Shown here: positions 1 to 8,780 of the stretch, piece by piece
Layout: each line of letters starts with the position of its first letter
How positions within the stretch are numbered: position 1 is the first letter of the stretch
DNA from: Paraeggerthella hongkongensis
GTDB taxonomy: Bacteria > Actinomycetota > Coriobacteriia > Coriobacteriales > Eggerthellaceae
Direction: 5' to 3'
Assembly (NCBI RefSeq): GCF_003340345.1
Contig: NZ_PPTQ01000004.1
Location: 62,001-126,000, forward strand
DNA length: 64,000 nucleotides
The notes under the pieces: generated by a model
Databases searched by the model: none
Seen by the model: only the letters and a program-made list of their open reading frames with translations
Told to the model about the DNA's origin: nothing
Translations under genes and position numbers: made by a program

Positions 1-53
1 TCGGGGGTTTTCTTCAACTTGTCAGTCATATTTCAGTCATCTTTCCTCCGAAC

Positions 54-93
54 GTTCGTGCGCCCGCCGAATGGATCGGGCGGGCGCACGAAC
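54..93 (-). terminator. Inverted repeat downstream of dnaA
   Basis: A 15-bp perfect stem (54-68 paired with 79-93) with a 10-nt loop lies just past the dnaA stop codon. No T-run follows on the dnaA strand, so it is either a weak or factor-assisted terminator or an mRNA 3'-end stabiliser. Confidence 0.45.
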
Positions 94-97
94 AAGG

Positions 98-1612
98 CTA
101 TATTTCCCTGATAATTTGCCGGAGCGTTTCAAGCTCTTCGCGAAGCTCCCGGTTCTCCTTCATTTTCGCCTCGATGTTCGAGACCGAATACATGACGGTC
201 GAATGGTCGCGGTTGAACTTCTTTCCGATGTCGCTGTACGGTATATCGACCATTTCGCGGCATAGGTACGTGGCGATCTGTCGTGCGTAGGTAATGTTGC
301 GCGTTCTTTTTTTCCCTACGAGATCGGCGTGGCTCACCTTGTAAAACGTTTCGACTTCCCTTTGGATATCGGCAATGGTCAGGCGTTTCGACGGGCCTCC
401 TGAGAAATGGTTCTCAAGCAGCGCGCGCGCATCGTCGAGCTTCAGGTTCGGTTGGTTGAAAAACGTCATCTGGTAGATAACCTTCGTGACGGCGCTTTTC
501 AATTCTCGGATGTTCGAGCTCGAGCTTTCCGCTATGTACATCTGAATGTCTTCGGGAATATTGAAATCTTGAGACCCCTCCGCATCCCGGTATTCCTGAA
601 CGAAGCTTTTCACGATGCCCAGTTTCGTCTCGATCTCGGGAGGCTGGATGTCGAACGTCCCGCCCGAATTGAATCGGCTTTTGTAACGCTCGTCGATGTC
701 GATGTTCTTGGGAGCGCGGTCTGCGGAGAGCACGACTTGCTTTCCCTGGCTGGTCAGCTTGTTGAAGATCTGGAACACGATGTCGAGCGTCTGCTTCTTT
801 CCTTGCAGATACTGAACGTCGTCGATCAGCAGCACGTCGGCTTCTTCGTAGCGCGTTTTGAAGTTCTTGTAGCTGGATTTCTGCTTGTCGTGCGCCGCGC
901 TTGCTTCGGTGTATTCCGATAAGAACTCGGCCGAGTCCACGTAAATGGTGGACAGCTGGGGGATGTTCTCGCTGATGTAATTTTGGATCGCGCGCATGAG
1001 GTGCGTTTTCCCCAACCCTGATTTTCCGTAGATGAACAGGGGATTTAAGTGTGCTTTACCCGGCATTTCCGCAACGGCGACCGCCATGGAGTACGCCATG
1101 CGGTTGGAATCGCCTATGACGAAGTTCTCGAACGTGAGCGTGGACGTCGGACCGTCTTGTCCGGTCTCCGCGTTCTCGCCGTCTTCGCTGCCGCTTTCCT
1201 CTATTTTTGGGGCGACATCTTCCACGAGCGGTTCTTCCGGGCGCAACGTCGGTGCGGGCTCCACTGCGGCCGCCGGCGTCGGCATCGGTGCAGCGGGTCG
1301 TTCCTGGCGCGGCGCGCTGCTCGCCGCAGGCGTCGACATCTCGTCAGCGGCGGTGATGTCCACTTCTATGATGACGGTGAACGAAACATGGAACAGGTCC
1401 TCGAGCGCTTGCTTGATGAACCCGGCGTAATGACGCTCGATCCACGTTTTGATGAAGTCGTTATCGGCCGTCAGCATGAGAAAACCCTCGCTCATCGCCT
1501 GGGGATGCAGGCGGGAGAAGAAGGCGCTGATCTGCGACGGGTCTATGTTATTGTAGCTTTTGACCTGGTCGCATACTTCTTGCCAGGTTTCTTCGAGTTT
1601 TTGGCTGTTCAT
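98..1612 (-). CDS. dnaA: Chromosomal replication initiator DnaA
   Basis: DnaA binds 9-mer boxes in oriC and, in its ATP form, melts the origin and recruits the helicase. The protein is 504 residues from an ATG at 1612 that has an AAGGAAG ribosome site; an in-frame ATG 36 codons upstream lacks one. Domain I is about residues 1-90, followed by a long Ala/Pro/Glu-rich linker to about 160. The AAA+ domain has Walker A GKSGLGKT at 196-203 and Walker B LLIDD at 261-265. The C-terminal domain IV carries the DnaA-box signature DHSTVMYSVS near 469-478. The gene points away from oriC, as in many Gram-positives, but another gene (1725-2822) lies between it and the origin. Confidence 0.98.
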   Translation of the reverse strand: MNSQKLEETWQEVCDQVKSYNNIDPSQISAFFSRLHPQAMSEGFLMLTADNDFIKTWIERHYAGFIKQALEDLFHVSFTVIIEVDITAADEMSTPAASSAPRQERPAAPMPTPAAAVEPAPTLRPEEPLVEDVAPKIEESGSEDGENAETGQDGPTSTLTFENFVIGDSNRMAYSMAVAVAEMPGKAHLNPLFIYGKSGLGKTHLMRAIQNYISENIPQLSTIYVDSAEFLSEYTEASAAHDKQKSSYKNFKTRYEEADVLLIDDVQYLQGKKQTLDIVFQIFNKLTSQGKQVVLSADRAPKNIDIDERYKSRFNSGGTFDIQPPEIETKLGIVKSFVQEYRDAEGSQDFNIPEDIQMYIAESSSSNIRELKSAVTKVIYQMTFFNQPNLKLDDARALLENHFSGGPSKRLTIADIQREVETFYKVSHADLVGKKRTRNITYARQIATYLCREMVDIPYSDIGKKFNRDHSTVMYSVSNIEAKMKENRELREELETLRQIIREI

Positions 1613-1724
1613 ACGCTGCTTCCTTGGTGGGTTCGCCCCCGCCCGGGGAGCGACGATGGCGTGCTCCCAATGGCCGTCCGCTTCGTGTTCGATTGTATAT
1701 AAAACGATAGGGTCAGGCAAAGGG

Positions 1725-2822
1725 TTACAGGGAAATGGCTACCTGGTATCCCAGATCCGTCAGAATGCGCTTCTGCCCCGCGGTTTTCTCTATCAGTCCG
1801 GCTTGCTCGAGCTTCGTTAGCGTTACGTACGTGCTCGATTGGGGAACGCCGGTGATGCGCACCAGGTCGGTTACGCCGAGCGCCCCTTCGTTCAGGAATA
1901 TAGGAAGGAAATCTCGCTCGCGTTGGGACAGGGGCGGCACCAGCGGCGTGACGGAATGCTGCGGATAACCCGCTTGAGGCATGGACGGCATCGCCGCCGT
2001 GGGGTACCCGTAGGCGGGCGCTTGCATCGGATATCCTGTCGTACCGTACGGTTGTGCTTGCTGAACAGGGTAAACGGTTCCCGGCATAGCGCTCATCGGG
2101 GCCATGTGCTGGATGGGCTGCATAGGTTGAATAGGCTGTGCCGGCACCGTGTAGCCCTGTGCTTGGGGTTGGTACGCCTGCTGTTGGTAGAGGTTTTCCT
2201 GATAAGGCTGCACGGCTTGCGCGCCCTGAGCCTGGGCCTGCCTTGCGGGTCCTTCCGCCACGGCGTCAAACAGCTCCTGCACTGCCGACTCGCTCGGCTG
2301 CAGGCTGATGGTGACGACGGATCCGGTTCCCAGGTTGTCCTCTATGGTTATGGTTCCGTGGGAGAAGTCCAGGTATTCCTTCACGATGGGAAGCCCCGAC
2401 CCTACGCCGCGGATGTACTGCTTCATAGACTCGACCGCCGAGGAGAACCCCGGAAGCTGCGCCTTGTCTTTCTGAAATATCCCCGGTCCCTGGTCGGCGA
2501 AGCGAATCGTGTTTCCACCGTCCAGGATGGACACGGTTACCTCGGCGAATTGGGCGTGGATGAAGTTTTCCGACACCTCCCGGATCACCGTGTACGGGAT
2601 AGTTCCTCCGCTGAGCTTCGCTTGTTCGTAAATGCTCGATGCGAGGTTTTCAATGTAATCCGCCGTCGGTGCGGGGTTGATCTCGGTGACGCGCGGCGCG
2701 CTCTTGAGATCGTCGTACAAAGCTATGCGCGCGATCGAGTCGACATGTGCATAGTCGTACAACGCCGAGTTTTCATCGGGCGTTTTACCTTGGTGATCTG
2801 CTTTTTCAGTCTGGTTGTTCAA
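1725..2822 (-). CDS. GHKL-type ATPase with C-terminal winged helix, between dnaA and oriC
   Basis: I recognise the domains but no named family. Residues about 55-175 form a histidine-kinase/anti-sigma-like ATPase fold: N-box REVSENFIHA (81-90), G1 DQGPGI (110-115) and G2 GVGSGLPIV (139-147). A Gln/Pro/Tyr-rich flexible linker spans about 180-290. The last ~70 residues are a MarR-like winged helix (LVRITGVPQSSTYVTLTKLE). No His phospho-acceptor domain or membrane segment is seen. The start is a TTG at 2822 with only a weak ribosome site. It is codirectional with dnaA, 112 nt upstream of the dnaA start, so the two are probably cotranscribed. ATPase plus DNA binding at this spot suggests regulation of dnaA or origin firing, which is inference. 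Confidence 0.75.
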   Translation of the reverse strand: MNNQTEKADHQGKTPDENSALYDYAHVDSIARIALYDDLKSAPRVTEINPAPTADYIENLASSIYEQAKLSGGTIPYTVIREVSENFIHAQFAEVTVSILDGGNTIRFADQGPGIFQKDKAQLPGFSSAVESMKQYIRGVGSGLPIVKEYLDFSHGTITIEDNLGTGSVVTISLQPSESAVQELFDAVAEGPARQAQAQGAQAVQPYQENLYQQQAYQPQAQGYTVPAQPIQPMQPIQHMAPMSAMPGTVYPVQQAQPYGTTGYPMQAPAYGYPTAAMPSMPQAGYPQHSVTPLVPPLSQRERDFLPIFLNEGALGVTDLVRITGVPQSSTYVTLTKLEQAGLIEKTAGQKRILTDLGYQVAISL

Positions 2823-3635
2823 TTCTGTTCCGTTTTTCAGATCCGATATTCAGCATTTTTCAATGACTTTCAACGGCATTGTATACGTTTTCAACTTTAG
2901 AATCTATCCACCTGGGATATTCAATGCGTTTCATTGCGGATATTCCCGTTTTCCAGAAAAGAAAATCGACTATCTACGCGGCCTTTTCAGCGTTTTCCAC
3001 TTTTTATTCAAAAATTGTGGAAAACTTTGAAGAAAAGAAAGAACCGAGAAGAAACCCATAGTGAAAAACTCTTGGGAAATGTTGATAGAACCGTGGTCGG
3101 GCGCGATCGAAGGGCGTCTGTTTAACGCACCATCGGCCATAGCTGAACGGTTTTCCTGAAACAGTGGATTTGTATCATCTACGTCAAAGAACGCCTTCTT
3201 CAAAAGCTAGAGCTTTATAAAACACCAGTTCAGAAGCCTAATTATTCAGTTGAAAACAACTAATGCCTGATGAGGGGCTTGTAAAAATAAGCAAATTCAT
3301 ATCTTGACAAAACAGCGAAATTGGAGATTTCCACAATGATGCTCGAATGAAATAAGAGTTTTCAACATTTTCCACAATTTGGTTTCTCGCTTTTGGGGAT
3401 AAGTCTGTTTAGCGGGCCCTTTTTCACGCTTTCGGAAGCGATTCAACGCTGTTTTCAGCATGAGCATGGCGTTTGACATCGACGAGGGAAACGGGCGTTC
3501 TTGTTGGCAGTATGTTGAAACGCGTATTCGGGGGTCTTTTCGACCGAGTCGACGAGTGGTGAGCGTGCAGCGGGTAGGCAGTGCGACCCAGCGCGAAGAC
3601 TTGAAACGGAGTTGGTTTGTTCTTGTGAGTTTCGC
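2823..3635. other. oriC: Putative chromosomal origin oriC
   Basis: This AT-rich, gene-free region separates the dnaA-direction genes from rpmH. DnaA-box-like 9-mers of the form TTTTCCACA or its reverse are at 3016-3024 (TGTGGAAAA) and 3370-3378 (exact). Near matches are TTTTCCAC at 2993-3000, ATTTCCACA at 3327-3335, TTTTCAACA at 3361-3369 and TGGGGATAA at 3396-3404. The 3361-3404 cluster is the densest. A run of AT-rich sequence at about 3205-3300 could be the unwinding element. Location and boxes agree with an origin; function is inferred. Confidence 0.8.
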
Positions 3636-3663
3636 TTGACTACGCCGTAACCTGCGCTATACT
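3636..3663 (+). promoter_or_regulatory. Predicted sigma-70-type promoter of rpmH
   Basis: TTGACT (3636-3641), a 16-nt spacer and TATACT (3658-3663) lie 37 nt ahead of the rpmH start. This is the best promoter match in the origin region and faces the rpmH operon. Confidence 0.6.
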
Positions 3664-3699
3664 TTCGAGGTTGCTCTAAAACCATGAAAGGGAATCAAT

Positions 3700-3834
3700 A
3701 TGAAGCGCACGTATCAACCTAACACTCGTAAGCGGGCTAAGTGCCACGGTTTCCGTGCTCGTATGTCGACGAAGGGCGGCCGCAAGGTGCTGGCTGCTCG
3801 CCGCGCAAAGGGCCGCAAGCGTCTCTGCGTGTAA
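3700..3834 (+). CDS. rpmH: 50S ribosomal protein L34
   Basis: A 44-residue, highly basic protein beginning [14 protein letters not shown] and ending KGRKRLCV, the standard L34 pattern. It is a small structural protein of the large ribosomal subunit. AAAGGGAA lies ahead of the ATG. It is first in the rpmH-rnpA-yidD-yidC-jag-rsmG block. Confidence 0.97.
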   Translation: MKRTYQPNTRKRAKCHGFRARMSTKGGRKVLAARRAKGRKRLCV

Positions 3835-3845
3835 AGAGAGCGAGA

Positions 3846-4172
3846 TTGGAGACGATAAAGTCCCGCGAGGACATCTCCGATCTGTTCTCTTGCGGCAAGC
3901 GTTTGCATACGCCGTACCTTACGCTCATAGTGTTACCCACGAAGCAGCACGGCCTCAATGGTCGTGTTGCTTTTGTTGCGGGTAAAAAGCTAGGGAACGC
4001 CGTCTGGCGCAATAGAGCAAAGCGGCGTATGCGCGCAGTCTGTCATGAGCTCGGAGGGCCTTGGAAGGGCTTCGATGTGATATTTCTCGCGAAGTCGGGT
4101 ATTTGCAGGGGTTCTTATAGTAAAGTGCTAGCAGCATGCGACGAGACGTTGGAACGCGCGGGGATCCGATAA
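3846..4172 (+). CDS. rnpA: Ribonuclease P protein component
   Basis: The protein subunit of RNase P, which helps the RNA subunit remove 5' leaders from pre-tRNA. A TTG at 3846 gives 108 residues starting METIKSREDI, matching the family's usual start and length. Reading on upstream in frame would run through rpmH and is rejected. The RNR-like signature is seen as GNAVWRNRAKRRMR. It starts 11 nt after rpmH and ends 11 nt before yidD. Confidence 0.93.
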   Translation: METIKSREDISDLFSCGKRLHTPYLTLIVLPTKQHGLNGRVAFVAGKKLGNAVWRNRAKRRMRAVCHELGGPWKGFDVIFLAKSGICRGSYSKVLAACDETLERAGIR

Positions 4173-4183
4173 GGTCGATCGAT

Positions 4184-4417
4184 ATGAAGGCTTTTGTAAA
4201 GCGCTTGCCGTGTACCATTGCGGTGATGCTGATCACCTTCTATAGGGCCGCTATATCGCCCCTGTTTCCTTCTTGCTGTCGTTTTACGCCGACATGTTCC
4301 GAGTACGGACTCATAGCGTTTCAACGCTACGGGTTTTGGAAAGGCTTGAAGCTCACGTTCAAACGTGTGCTGCGCTGCCGTCCGGGAGGTCCGCACGGCT
4401 ACGATCCAGTACCGTAG
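4184..4417 (+). CDS. yidD: Membrane protein insertion efficiency factor YidD
   Basis: A 77-residue small basic protein that peripherally assists YidC in inserting membrane proteins. The signature PTCSEY is present, with three conserved cysteines in CCRFTPTC, and the C-terminus has GGPHGYDPVP. The ATG at 4184 starts MKAFVKR; an in-frame ATG 16 codons upstream lies inside rnpA and is unlikely. Confidence 0.93.
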   Translation: MKAFVKRLPCTIAVMLITFYRAAISPLFPSCCRFTPTCSEYGLIAFQRYGFWKGLKLTFKRVLRCRPGGPHGYDPVP

Positions 4418-4464
4418 GATTGTAGAAGCGGCCTTCTTTGGTATAGAGGAAGGAACAACATACA

Positions 4465-5250
4465 ATGTGGGACGTAATCAAGGACTGGGTGTTCAACATC
4501 ATCCATTTCTTCTACGATTTTTGCGGTGACTGGGGACTCGCCATCATCGTCGTTACGGTGATCTTCCGTGTGCTCATCTCTCCCTTGATGCACAAGCAGA
4601 CGAAGTCTTCTTATCAGATGCAGAAGGTTCAGCCTCTGATGCAGGAAATCCAGCGTAAGTACGCTGATGATCCTCAGCGTCAGCAGGAGGAGATGCAGAA
4701 GCTGTACGCCGAGGCGAAGTTCAACCCACTGGCCGGCTGCCTGCCGATGCTGCTTCAGATGCCTATCTTCATCGCGCTGTTCCAGGTGTTGAGCGAGATG
4801 GGTTCCCGTACGCAAGGCACCACGTATGAGTTCTACAACCTGGTTCCCAGCTTGGTTATGCGTCCTTCCGAGGCGTTTTCCATGGGATTTGGAACGTTTG
4901 TTCCCTATCTGATCCTTATGGTCGTGTTCGCCGCCGCCACGTTCTTGCCCATGATTCTCATGCAGATGGGCAACAAGGACAACCCGCAGCGCAAGCAGAC
5001 CATGATCATGGCGGCCGTCATGAGCGTTTTCATGCTGTGGATCAGCTGGGGCTCTCCTGCCGGCGTGCTCTTGTTCTGGGGCGCTTCGTCGCTCATCGGC
5101 ATTGCTCAGCAGCAGATCTCCATGCGCATCATGAAGAGGCGCGACGCTGAAGCTGCCGAAACTATCGAGGTTAAGCCTATCGAGGTTGACGTTACCCGTA
5201 AGGTGAAGAAGCCGCGCCCGACCAAGAAGGACACCGTCAAGAAAAGGTAG
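4465..5250 (+). CDS. yidC: Membrane protein insertase YidC/Oxa1
   Basis: Inserts and folds inner-membrane proteins with or without SecYEG. At 261 residues it is the short Gram-positive Oxa1 form with about five membrane segments, including DWGLAIIVVTVIFRVLI and a long cytoplasmic coil (QMQKVQPLMQEIQRKYADD) after it. The tail is strongly basic (KVKKPRPTKKDTVKKR), typical for ribosome contact. There is no obvious lipobox. It is in operon order with yidD and jag. Confidence 0.95.
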   Translation: MWDVIKDWVFNIIHFFYDFCGDWGLAIIVVTVIFRVLISPLMHKQTKSSYQMQKVQPLMQEIQRKYADDPQRQQEEMQKLYAEAKFNPLAGCLPMLLQMPIFIALFQVLSEMGSRTQGTTYEFYNLVPSLVMRPSEAFSMGFGTFVPYLILMVVFAAATFLPMILMQMGNKDNPQRKQTMIMAAVMSVFMLWISWGSPAGVLLFWGASSLIGIAQQQISMRIMKRRDAEAAETIEVKPIEVDVTRKVKKPRPTKKDTVKKR

Positions 5251-5258
5251 CTCGGCGG

Positions 5259-5274
5259 TGTTTCACGTGAAACA
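5259..5274. promoter_or_regulatory. parS: parS site 1
   Basis: Perfect 16-bp TGTTTCACGTGAAACA, identical to the Bacillus-type ParB centromere consensus, within a 20-bp palindrome. It lies between yidC and jag. Confidence 0.93.
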
Positions 5275-5309
5275 CCCCAGCTTTTCTGTTTCGATAAAAG
5301 GAGTCTGTT

Positions 5310-5846
5310 ATGGCTGAAGAGTTGGTTGAAAACGTTGAGGAGTGCATCGATCCCTCTGAGATTGATTCCACCGAGTTGACCGATGAGGAGCTTGATCGTA
5401 TTGCTGATACTGCGATCGGTGCCCTGCAGGATATCCTCAAGTATTTCGACGTTGGAGAAGTCACTATCGATGAGTACGAGGGTGACGAAGGCGAGCTGAT
5501 TCTTGATATTACCGGTGACGATCTGGCCGTGCTTATCGGTCGCCATGGTAAGACGCTTGATGCCCTGCAGTTCTTGGTATCGGCGATCACGGTGCGGACG
5601 ATCGGCTTCCGTTATCCGGTTATCGTAGATGTCGAGGGCTATAAGGGGCGTCAGCGAGAGAAGCTTGAGTCGATTGCTCGTTCTTCAGCGAATCGCGCTG
5701 CAAGTCAGCACCGCAGCGTCAAGCTTCGTCCAATGACTCCTTACGAACGCCGAATCGTTCACATTACGCTTCGTGACGACAAGCGCGTTGAGACTGCTTC
5801 TGAAGGCGAGGGAAGCGCGCGCCACGTGGTGATTCTTCCTCGATAA
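5310..5846 (+). CDS. khpB: KH-R3H RNA-binding protein Jag (KhpB)
   Basis: A 178-residue single-stranded nucleic-acid binding protein of the Jag/KhpB/SpoIIIJ-associated family, implicated in cell-wall and division control through sRNA binding. The N-terminus is acidic. A KH domain contains the GRHGKTLDAL loop (about 75-85), and an R3H domain follows with RRIVHITLRDD. The N-terminal Jag_N domain of some homologues is absent. AAAGGAG precedes the ATG. parS site 1 is in its leader. Confidence 0.92.
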   Translation: MAEELVENVEECIDPSEIDSTELTDEELDRIADTAIGALQDILKYFDVGEVTIDEYEGDEGELILDITGDDLAVLIGRHGKTLDALQFLVSAITVRTIGFRYPVIVDVEGYKGRQREKLESIARSSANRAASQHRSVKLRPMTPYERRIVHITLRDDKRVETASEGEGSARHVVILPR

Positions 5847-5869
5847 CGGCACGTTCCTTGTTTTGATCG

Positions 5870-5901
5870 AAAGCCCGTATCTTCGGATACGGGCTTTTTC
5901 A
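5870..5901 (+). terminator. Rho-independent terminator after jag
   Basis: A 12-bp perfect stem (5870-5881 with 5886-5897) closed by a TTCG tetraloop and followed by T-rich sequence. It ends the rpmH-jag block; rsmG begins 64 nt later. Confidence 0.85.
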
Positions 5902-5909
5902 TGTTTGAA

Positions 5910-5925
5910 AGTTTCACGTGAAACA
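5910..5925. promoter_or_regulatory. parS: parS site 2 (one end mismatch)
   Basis: AGTTTCACGTGAAACA differs from the consensus only at the first base. It lies between the jag terminator and rsmG. Confidence 0.85.
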
Positions 5926-5965
5926 TTCCTTTATACTACAGAGGACATCTTATGAAGGAGCATGC

Positions 5966-6607
5966 ATGCACGAAGATCTACTGAAGCGACACCTCGAGCT
6001 TGTTATAGAGGCAAATAAAACAACGAATATCACTCGAATTTCAACATGGGACGAAGGTATGCTCCTGCATGTGCAGGATTCTCTCATAGGTCTGCCGGAA
6101 TTGAATGATGCTCCCGAGGGTTGGTATGTGGATATAGGATCGGGTGCGGGATATCCGGGGATACCGTTGGCAATAGAAAGCGGGAGAAAGACGCTCCTCG
6201 CCGATTCAGTAGGCAAGAAAACCGCTATACTTGACGGTATTATTGCTCAACTTGGCCTTAGCTCGGTAGAAACCTACACGGGGCGAATAGAGGACCTCGC
6301 ACGAGAGCATCCGGGTGAATTCGCTGTAGTCACCGCTCGTGCATTGTCTCGAGTTTCCGTGCTTATGGAATTCGCGTCGCCTCTTCTGCAAAAAGGCGGC
6401 CGCTTAATCTGTTATAAAGCCCGTATGGAAGATGATGAGCTAGACCACGCGCTATCGTTGCAGGAAACGCTAGGTATGACTCTCGTGTCTGATCGAACGC
6501 TTGAATTGGAAGATCGGTGTCGTAGGATCATGTGCTTCGAGAAAACGGCGAAGCCAAAGATTAAGCTTCCCCGTAAAACAAGTTTTGCCCAAAAACGTCC
6601 TCTCTAA
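5966..6607 (+). CDS. rsmG: 16S rRNA m7G527 methyltransferase RsmG (GidB)
   Basis: S-adenosylmethionine-dependent methylation of G527 in 16S rRNA. It is 213 residues from the ATG at 5966, which has GAAGGAG just upstream. The SAM loop is DIGSGAGYPGIPLA (about 55-68), and later motifs VTARALSRV and CYKAR fit the family. The C-terminal basic tail is slightly extended. It sits in the classical position between jag and parA. Confidence 0.95.
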   Translation: MHEDLLKRHLELVIEANKTTNITRISTWDEGMLLHVQDSLIGLPELNDAPEGWYVDIGSGAGYPGIPLAIESGRKTLLADSVGKKTAILDGIIAQLGLSSVETYTGRIEDLAREHPGEFAVVTARALSRVSVLMEFASPLLQKGGRLICYKARMEDDELDHALSLQETLGMTLVSDRTLELEDRCRRIMCFEKTAKPKIKLPRKTSFAQKRPL

Positions 6608-6610
6608 GGG

Positions 6611-6626
6611 TGTTTCACGTGAAACA
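6611..6626. promoter_or_regulatory. parS: parS site 3
   Basis: Perfect TGTTTCACGTGAAACA, four bases after the rsmG stop and about 105 nt ahead of parA, inside an 18-bp palindrome. Confidence 0.93.
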
Positions 6627-6730
6627 CTGGCAGAGTAGAGCGGTTGTGGGAATGCTCCGTTTCAAGGGGAGCGCTTTATATAAGATGCAAACAAGGTATA
6701 CTGTCGTTGCGGTTAAGAAAGGGGGTCCCT

Positions 6731-7696
6731 GTGGGACTATTCGATAGTCTTAAACGAGACAAAAAGCCAGCCGAGACTGTCAAGCGTGACGAAACCATAC
6801 TTGTTGAGGATGATTTGTCGATCGATCATATAGAAGTGGTTGAGCGAGAGGTTCCCGCTAAAGTGGAGGAACCTGCTCCGCCGAAGCCTATCAAATCGTT
6901 CAAGGATAAGGCTCCGGTGAAGCATGTGGTTGGTCAAACCAAGGTTATGGCCATTATCAACCAAAAAGGCGGCGTCGGTAAATCTACGACGGCGATCAAC
7001 CTTTCAGCTGCTCTAGGAGAGCTTGGCAAGCAGGTTTTGCTCGTTGATTTGGACCCTCAAGGGAATTCCTCAAGCGGCTTGGGCATCGAGAAGAGCCAGG
7101 TGTCCAACTGTATTTACGATGTCCTGCTCAATGATGTGCCTATCGAGAACGTGATCATTCCCGATGTATGCGACGGTCTTGACGTCATTCCAGCTACCAT
7201 CAACCTTGCTGGCGCTGAAGTCGAGCTTGTCTCCGAGATGGCACGAGAGAACCGTTTGAAAGACTCCGTTGGAAGTCTGCGCGGCAAGTACGACTACGTT
7301 TTCATAGATTGTCCGCCTTCCCTTGGGCTTCTTACCGTGAACGCATTAGTAGCTGCGGACAAGCTGCTTATTCCTATCCAGTGTGAGTTCTATGCACTGG
7401 AAGGTGTGACAAAACTTCTTGATTCAATGAAACGTGTCAAAACTCGCCTTAATCCTACTTTGGATATCTTCGGCGTGCTTTTGACTATGTACGATGGACG
7501 TACCACGCTCTCGCGGCAGGTGGTAAGCGAGGTGCGCGGTTATTTTGGAAAAACTGTCTTTACGACATTGATCCCTCGTACCGTTAAGTTGTCCGAGGCA
7601 CCAAGCTTCGGGCAGCCTATTACGCAGTACGACCCGTCGGGAAAAGGTGCTCAGTCGTATGTGGAGCTTGCAAAGGAAGTGATTCAGCGTGGCTAA
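6731..7696 (+). CDS. parA: Chromosome-partitioning ATPase ParA (Soj)
   Basis: A MinD/ParA-type ATPase that, with ParB-parS, moves replicated origins. It is 321 residues from a GTG at 6731 preceded by AAAGGGGG; an upstream ATG would add 29 unlikely residues. The deviant Walker A KGGVGKST is at 79-86, followed by DLDPQGNSSSGLG and the FIDCPPSLGLL switch. The ~70-residue charged N-terminal extension before the ATPase is longer than in short ParA proteins; its role is unknown. It overlaps parB by 8 nt. Confidence 0.97.
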   Translation: MGLFDSLKRDKKPAETVKRDETILVEDDLSIDHIEVVEREVPAKVEEPAPPKPIKSFKDKAPVKHVVGQTKVMAIINQKGGVGKSTTAINLSAALGELGKQVLLVDLDPQGNSSSGLGIEKSQVSNCIYDVLLNDVPIENVIIPDVCDGLDVIPATINLAGAEVELVSEMARENRLKDSVGSLRGKYDYVFIDCPPSLGLLTVNALVAADKLLIPIQCEFYALEGVTKLLDSMKRVKTRLNPTLDIFGVLLTMYDGRTTLSRQVVSEVRGYFGKTVFTTLIPRTVKLSEAPSFGQPITQYDPSGKGAQSYVELAKEVIQRG

Positions 7697-8744
7697 GTCG
7701 GCGAAAAGTGGTTTGGGACGAGGTCTGAACTCGCTGCTGGGAGGTGCTTTCGAAGAAGCGGCTCCTATCGAGTCCGCTCCGAAGCGGGTGTTGGTGGAAA
7801 ATGAGCAAGAGGAAGCCCCCCGTCCTCCTCGTTCGGCACCGAGTGAACCGGCGCGTCCTCTTGACGATGCAAGCGTCAGAATCACCTCTTTTCCTGCTGA
7901 AGGCGAATCTATCGTCGAAGAAGGAAGCCAGGTAACCATCAAAAGCGTGGTGCAACGTAATACGGACGAAGTTGCTATCGAGTCCATTAGCCCGAACCCC
8001 GATCAGCCTCGTACGAATTTCAAGCGCGAGGAATTGGAGGAGCTTGCTGCTTCCATCGAAAAAGACGGGTTGTTGCAGCCTATCCTGGTAAGGCCGCTCG
8101 GCCAGCAAACGTATCAGATCATAGCCGGAGAGCGCCGTTGGCAAGCGTGCAAGCTTGCTGGCTTGAAGAAGGTTCCCATTCGCATCAAGGAAGCTGACGA
8201 CGATCGTTCTTTAGAGCTTGCACTTGTTGAGAACATCCAGCGTTCCGATTTGAACCCTATCGAGGAAGCGTACGGGTATCGTCGCTTGATGGAGCGCTGC
8301 AACTTTACTCAGTCTGAAGTTGCGCAAGCTATGTCGAAGGGTCGCTCGACCGTTGCGAACGCGTTGAGGTTGCTTGAACTTCCTGAAGAAGCGCAGCAGC
8401 TTTTGTTCGAGGAGAAGATTACGGCAGGCCATGCTCGTGCGATTCTATCCATTCCGACCAAGGAAGGCCGTCAAAAGCTCACCGATAAGATTATTGCGGA
8501 TAAGTTGACGGTGCGGGAAGCTGAAGCAATCGCGCGTTTGATGTCGGGTAAGAAGAACGAATCCGCTCAGCCGAAGGCTCCGCTGCCTAAAACTTACAAA
8601 ACCGTCGCTCGTGCTTTGAAAGATGCTCTGCATACGAATGTAAGGGTTAAGTCGGTCAAAGGGAAGAATAAGATAGAAATCGAATTCAAAGACGAAAAGG
8701 ATCTTGAAAGATTGTTCGAGGAGCTGCTTTCTAAGCCCTCATAA
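7689..8744 (+). CDS. parB: Chromosome-partitioning protein ParB (Spo0J)
   Basis: A 351-residue CTPase/DNA-binding protein that loads at parS and spreads. It starts with GTG inside the parA end. The first ~95 residues are low-complexity. The ParB/Srx CTP-binding domain follows with the GERRW box, ENIQRSDLNPIEEA and QPILVRP. The HTH is SEVAQAMSKGRSTVANALRLLELP, and a C-terminal dimerisation region follows. Its likely targets are the TGTTTCACGTGAAACA sites scattered over the next 20 kb. Confidence 0.97.
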   Translation: MAKSAKSGLGRGLNSLLGGAFEEAAPIESAPKRVLVENEQEEAPRPPRSAPSEPARPLDDASVRITSFPAEGESIVEEGSQVTIKSVVQRNTDEVAIESISPNPDQPRTNFKREELEELAASIEKDGLLQPILVRPLGQQTYQIIAGERRWQACKLAGLKKVPIRIKEADDDRSLELALVENIQRSDLNPIEEAYGYRRLMERCNFTQSEVAQAMSKGRSTVANALRLLELPEEAQQLLFEEKITAGHARAILSIPTKEGRQKLTDKIIADKLTVREAEAIARLMSGKKNESAQPKAPLPKTYKTVARALKDALHTNVRVKSVKGKNKIEIEFKDEKDLERLFEELLSKPS

Positions 8745-8780
8745 TGATTTAGACGAGTCTGTACTCAAGAAACACCAATA

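Noticed and set aside
1-97. Start of dnaN left of dnaA
   Set aside because: Only 97 nt are present and show no coding signal; the expected dnaN would lie outside the window.
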